From contig JAFUXE010000029.1 in assembly GCA_017477205.1 (NCBI GenBank), positions 62,001 to 126,000 on the forward strand: a stretch of DNA of 64,000 bases. Direction: 5' to 3'. This DNA is from Alloprevotella sp. (GTDB taxonomy: Bacteria; Bacteroidota; Bacteroidia; Bacteroidales; Bacteroidaceae). Made by a program: the position numbers and the translations under genes. Under the pieces are notes generated by a model that was given only the letters and a program-made list of their open reading frames with translations, had not been told where the DNA came from and did not search any database. Within the stretch, counting starts at the first letter, position 1. Each line of letters opens with the position of its first letter. Positions 61,293 through 64,000 of this stretch are shown here, one piece after another.

Positions 61293-61546
61293 CTGCTCCT
61301 CCCTGCTTCCCGCCTTCTCCTCCCTCCCTCGCCCTCTTCCCCTTCCTGCCTCGCCCCCTTCCCTCCCATCTTTGCCCCTGTGTGCGGCGGTTTTCCCGCC
61401 GTTCTCTCTCCGCCTTCCGCGTCTTTCTGCTCTCGGGGGGCACTTTTTCGGCTTCCTGACGGCAGAAAAACCAAAAACGATTTTTCCGTTTCCAGCATTT
61501 ATGCTTTTTTTGCACCGCAGAACAAGCATCACGCAGGAACTGAACA

Positions 61547-62353
61547 ATGACAAGACGCCTTACGCTTTTGGCCGCAACCCTTCTGCTGCTGGGTTGCAAC
61601 GACCATCTTTTCGACACGCACCCTTACGACGTGGACATCAACGGAGCGTGCGACATCAACGCCCGTCAGGTTGGCCGCATAGAGGCTGCCTGCGAGGGTA
61701 AAGATACGCTGCGCGTGGCGATGATTTCCGATACGCACCTTTGGCACAGCGACATGGAGGACGAAATCCGCAGCATCAACGCACGCGCGAACCTTGATTT
61801 CGTCGTCCATCTGGGCGACGTCACCGACACGGGCACGACGAAGGAATTTCTATGGGCACGCAATATCCTGGGGAAGCTTCGTGCGCCCTATGTGACCCTA
61901 CTCGGAAACCATGACATGCTGGCCACGGGACGGCAGAGCTTCAGCAAAATGTTCGGGAAACCTGATTTCAGCTTCATCGCGGGGCGCATAAAATTCGTTT
62001 GCGTGAACACAAATGCGGCAGAGTACGCGCATATTGCCGCTGCGCCGGACTTTGACTTCATGGAAAGGGAGACGATGAGCCGCGCGGAGGACTTCGACCG
62101 CACCGTCGTGCTCATGCACGCGCCGCCCTACTGCGAGCAGTTCGACAACAACGTCGCGCGGCCGTTCCGATACTACCTCTCGAGATTTCCGAACCTGCTT
62201 TTCTGCGTCTATGGGCACATGCACGAGACCACCGTGCGCTATCCTTACGACGACGACCTTGCATTCTACGGCGTTGGCTGTGCCAACAAGCGCCAGTACC
62301 GTGTATTCACTTTCACTCCCGATGGCTATGAAAAAGAGACGGTATCTTTCTAA
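61547..62353 (+). CDS. Metallophosphoesterase lipoprotein
   Basis: 268 residues, lipobox LLLLGC. Calcineurin-like motifs in order: MISDTHLWHSD, VVHLGDVTDTG, LLGNHDML, VLMHAPPY and VYGHMHET, so both metal sites are complete. The upstream 254-base gap is C/T-rich on the plus strand and holds no gene. The end of this gene overlaps the next by 26 bases. Confidence 0.9.
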   Translation: MTRRLTLLAATLLLLGCNDHLFDTHPYDVDINGACDINARQVGRIEAACEGKDTLRVAMISDTHLWHSDMEDEIRSINARANLDFVVHLGDVTDTGTTKEFLWARNILGKLRAPYVTLLGNHDMLATGRQSFSKMFGKPDFSFIAGRIKFVCVNTNAAEYAHIAAAPDFDFMERETMSRAEDFDRTVVLMHAPPYCEQFDNNVARPFRYYLSRFPNLLFCVYGHMHETTVRYPYDDDLAFYGVGCANKRQYRVFTFTPDGYEKETVSF

Positions 62354-62942
62354 ACTTGCACTTGTCGCTCTGCTGGCTTTCCCCTTGCAGAACCTCTGTG
62401 CGCAGCATCGCCGCAACGCCCTGATACTGGTGCCGAGCAGCGTCATCCTTCAGAATGCTGGTAACATGGGAACGGTTTCCCTCGGTGCGGGTTGGCAATA
62501 CGGGCGCGACCATTGGGAGACGCAGGTGCTGGGAGGGTTTATCCCCAAGCACGACAGCACGCGTCCGAAATTCACGATGACGTTCAAGGAAAACTTCGTT
62601 CCCTGGAATCTGCAAGCGGGAAAGCGCTGGGAAATACAGCCTCTGACGGCCACGATGTACGTCAACGCAGTCTTTGGCCACGAGTTCTGGGCGCACCAGC
62701 CCAACCGCTATCCCAACAAGTACTATGATTATCTTTCCACGAAGTATCGCGTCAACGTCGGCTTGGGGCAGCGTGTGACGCTAAGGTTTTCGGAACATGT
62801 CTCGAAGCGCGTGCAAAGCGCGTCCCTCTTTTACGAAGTGAGTACCTGCGACCTTTACATCCGCGCCGCCACGATGAATCGCGATGTGAAGCTGGGACAT
62901 ATCCTCGGCCTCAGCCTCGGCGTGAAGGCGCGGTTGAGGTAA
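62328..62942 (+). CDS. Exported protein of unknown function, probable small beta-barrel
   Basis: 204 residues from the ATG at 62328, inside the end of the metallophosphoesterase gene, because it begins a signal peptide (YLSKLALVALLAFPLQNLCAQ). The mature part alternates hydrophobic and polar residues (TVSLGAGWQYGRDHWETQVLGGF, YRVNVGLGQRVTLRF, HILGLSLGVKARLR) and ends in strand-like sequence, as in small outer-membrane barrels. I do not recognise a named family. The overlap implies coupling to the phosphoesterase. Confidence 0.72.
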   Translation: MKKRRYLSKLALVALLAFPLQNLCAQHRRNALILVPSSVILQNAGNMGTVSLGAGWQYGRDHWETQVLGGFIPKHDSTRPKFTMTFKENFVPWNLQAGKRWEIQPLTATMYVNAVFGHEFWAHQPNRYPNKYYDYLSTKYRVNVGLGQRVTLRFSEHVSKRVQSASLFYEVSTCDLYIRAATMNRDVKLGHILGLSLGVKARLR

Positions 62943-62964
62943 CCCCCTCCGTGAGGGGCTGTTA

Positions 62965-63534
62965 CTATTGCTCCAAGACTTTTTCGGCGCTTCCGTCCGA
63001 GTAGCGGACGACGTTTACGCCCGCCTGGCGCTCGTTGATGATGCGTCCGGCAGCATCGTAGCGGGCTTGTTCCTCGCGCGAGGCGGCAGAGGGAGCCGAC
63101 GAGACGCGGGTGTTCTTCGACTGCGTCAGGGTGTCGTCCACGACGAACTGGTAGAAGCAACCGTCGCTGAGGGCATCGGGATGGATGTACTGCACCGTGG
63201 TGGGCAGTACAACGCGGAAGAAAGGCTTGTACATGAGGTCATTGCCCGATGCCGTGGCTGCGTAATTGTTCAGGATGGGGCAATTCAGTGCGTGTGCGCC
63301 GATGCGCTGCGTTCCGTAGCGTACTTCCCGCGTGATGTCGTAGCCGCTCGTGGGCGCGGCCGAGAGGGCGACGAGTATCTTCCCGTCTGCCGTGTAGAGT
63401 CCGTAGCTTCCGCGGTCGGTTCTCAGCACCTGGAAGCCTTCCTGACTGAAGATGGTGCCGTCGTCAAGCACATTGCTCTGGCCGAAAGCCGTGAGGGCGG
63501 CAAAGAAAAGCAGGAGAAAACTGGCGTGTCTCAT
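62965..63534 (-). CDS. Exported protein of unknown function with tail motif
   Basis: 189 residues, signal peptide FLLLFFAALTAFGQ. The body contains IFSQEGFQVLRTDRGSYGLYTADGKILVALSAAPTSGYDI. The C-terminus reads ARYDAAGRIINERQAGVNVV...DGSAEKVL, a variant of the YDLQGRR...G.YI tail seen in three other exported proteins here. Function unknown. Confidence 0.72.
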   Translation of the reverse strand: MRHASFLLLFFAALTAFGQSNVLDDGTIFSQEGFQVLRTDRGSYGLYTADGKILVALSAAPTSGYDITREVRYGTQRIGAHALNCPILNNYAATASGNDLMYKPFFRVVLPTTVQYIHPDALSDGCFYQFVVDDTLTQSKNTRVSSAPSAASREEQARYDAAGRIINERQAGVNVVRYSDGSAEKVLEQ

Positions 63535-63554
63535 AGGAAATCGAAGTTATATTT

Positions 63555-63633
63555 TAGCTGACGAGTAACAAGCAGACGAGCTGTTGCGCCGCAAAGGCTT
63601 GTCTGCTTGTTTTCTCGTCTTCCGGTTTACTCG
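63555..63633 (-). terminator. Long imperfect hairpin behind prfA, GACGAGT family
   Basis: GACGAGTAACAAGCAGACGAG (63561 onward) pairs with CTTGTCTGCTTGTTTTCTCGTC further right, with one or two mismatches, around a 17-base loop. It uses the same words as the rpe leader repeats at 23743. It lies directly after the prfA stop. Confidence 0.6.
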
Positions 63634-64000
63634 TCAAAGTTCCGCATCGCGCAGGCGCTCGGCATTCTCGGCCACGATGAGGTGGTCGATGCAGTCTTGT
63701 ATGTCGCCGTCCATGAATGCAGGGAGGTTGTAGATGGTATATCCGATGCGGTGGTCGGTGATGCGCCCCTGGGGATAGTTGTAAGTGCGTATCTTGGCCG
63801 AGCGGTCACCCGTGCTGACGAGCGTTTTGCGGCGCGAGGCGATGTCGTCCACGTACTTCTGGTGTTCGCGGTCGTAGATGAAGGTGCGCAGGCGTGCCAG
63901 GGCGCGCTCCTTGTTCTTCGGCTGGTCGCGCGTCTCGGTGCATTCTATGAGAATCTCCTCCGTCTCGCCCGTATTGGGGTTTTTCCAGGGATAGCGAAGG
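63634..64000 (-). CDS. prfA: Peptide chain release factor 1, C-terminal part
   Basis: About 122 C-terminal residues; the start is outside the window. TRDQPKNKERALARLR...GDRSAKIRTYNYPQGRITDHRI is diagnostic for RF1, which reads UAA and UAG. The GGQ motif would lie just beyond the edge. The ending (AENAERLRDAEL) is normal. Confidence 0.93.
   Translation of the reverse strand, partial: LRYPWKNPNTGETEEILIECTETRDQPKNKERALARLRTFIYDREHQKYVDDIASRRKTLVSTGDRSAKIRTYNYPQGRITDHRIGYTIYNLPAFMDGDIQDCIDHLIVAENAERLRDAEL

Noticed and set aside
61293..61546. C/T-rich tract as a regulatory or coding element
   Set aside because: Only low-complexity pyrimidine sequence; open frames through it have repetitive Ser/Pro/Leu composition and no support.

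Overview
The window reads as a chromosome segment of a fairly high-GC member of the Bacteroidales, most likely Prevotella-like. Supporting signs are an aerotolerance (bat) operon, two SusC/SusD pairs with fasciclin lipoproteins, an EF-G paralog of the Bacteroides EF-G2 type, almost no Shine-Dalgarno sequences, and repeated promoters of the form TTG-N20-TAnnTTTG, which is the Bacteroidetes primary sigma-factor consensus. No rRNA, tRNA, CRISPR array, integrase or transposase was found.

Layout. 1-6166 (minus): a truncated Wzc-like polysaccharide co-polymerase/tyrosine kinase, a GH20 hexosaminidase and an EF-G2-type factor. 6736-15061 (plus): the bat operon (MoxR, DUF58, BatA, BatB, BatC, BatD, BatE). 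Two neighbouring gene pairs in it are fused in frame: DUF58 with the following membrane protein, and BatD with BatE. udk follows. 15.8-22.0 kb is the accessory part. It holds short tandem arrays, an AT-rich 1216-residue secreted beta-rich protein with a 59-residue small ORF behind it, a 6S-RNA-like structured RNA, an orphan HTH regulator, a MITE-like inverted-repeat element, and a probable very short RNA ending at the edge of that element. 22.0-26.5 kb: NrnA-type phosphoesterase and rpe (minus), S9 peptidase and an ECF sigma factor (plus).

26.9-45.0 kb is one seven-gene, 18-kb transcription unit: FAS1 - SusC - SusD - FAS1 - FAS1 - SusC - SusD. It has a strong promoter in front and a textbook terminator behind, and no carbohydrate-active enzyme or dedicated regulator. 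This is the best candidate for an undescribed outer-membrane capture or adhesion system. 45.7-53.4 kb is housekeeping: lpxD, lpxC (without the FabZ domain that Bacteroidetes normally fuse to it), lpxA, a PRiA4-ORF3-like gene, miaA, phoH, purC and a polytopic membrane protein. 53.5-63.5 kb encodes mostly exported proteins: endonuclease I, a 1478-residue papain-like/LamG/PKD protein, an EEP nuclease/phosphatase, a metallophosphoesterase lipoprotein and two unknowns. Several share a short YDLQGRR...G.YI..G-type C-terminal tail. The 3' end of prfA closes the window.

A pattern running through the whole window is that many intergenic spaces carry small head-to-tail arrays whose unit sequences are unrelated from site to site but whose period stays at 21-23 bp (or 11 bp), usually with a GC-cored palindrome in each unit.
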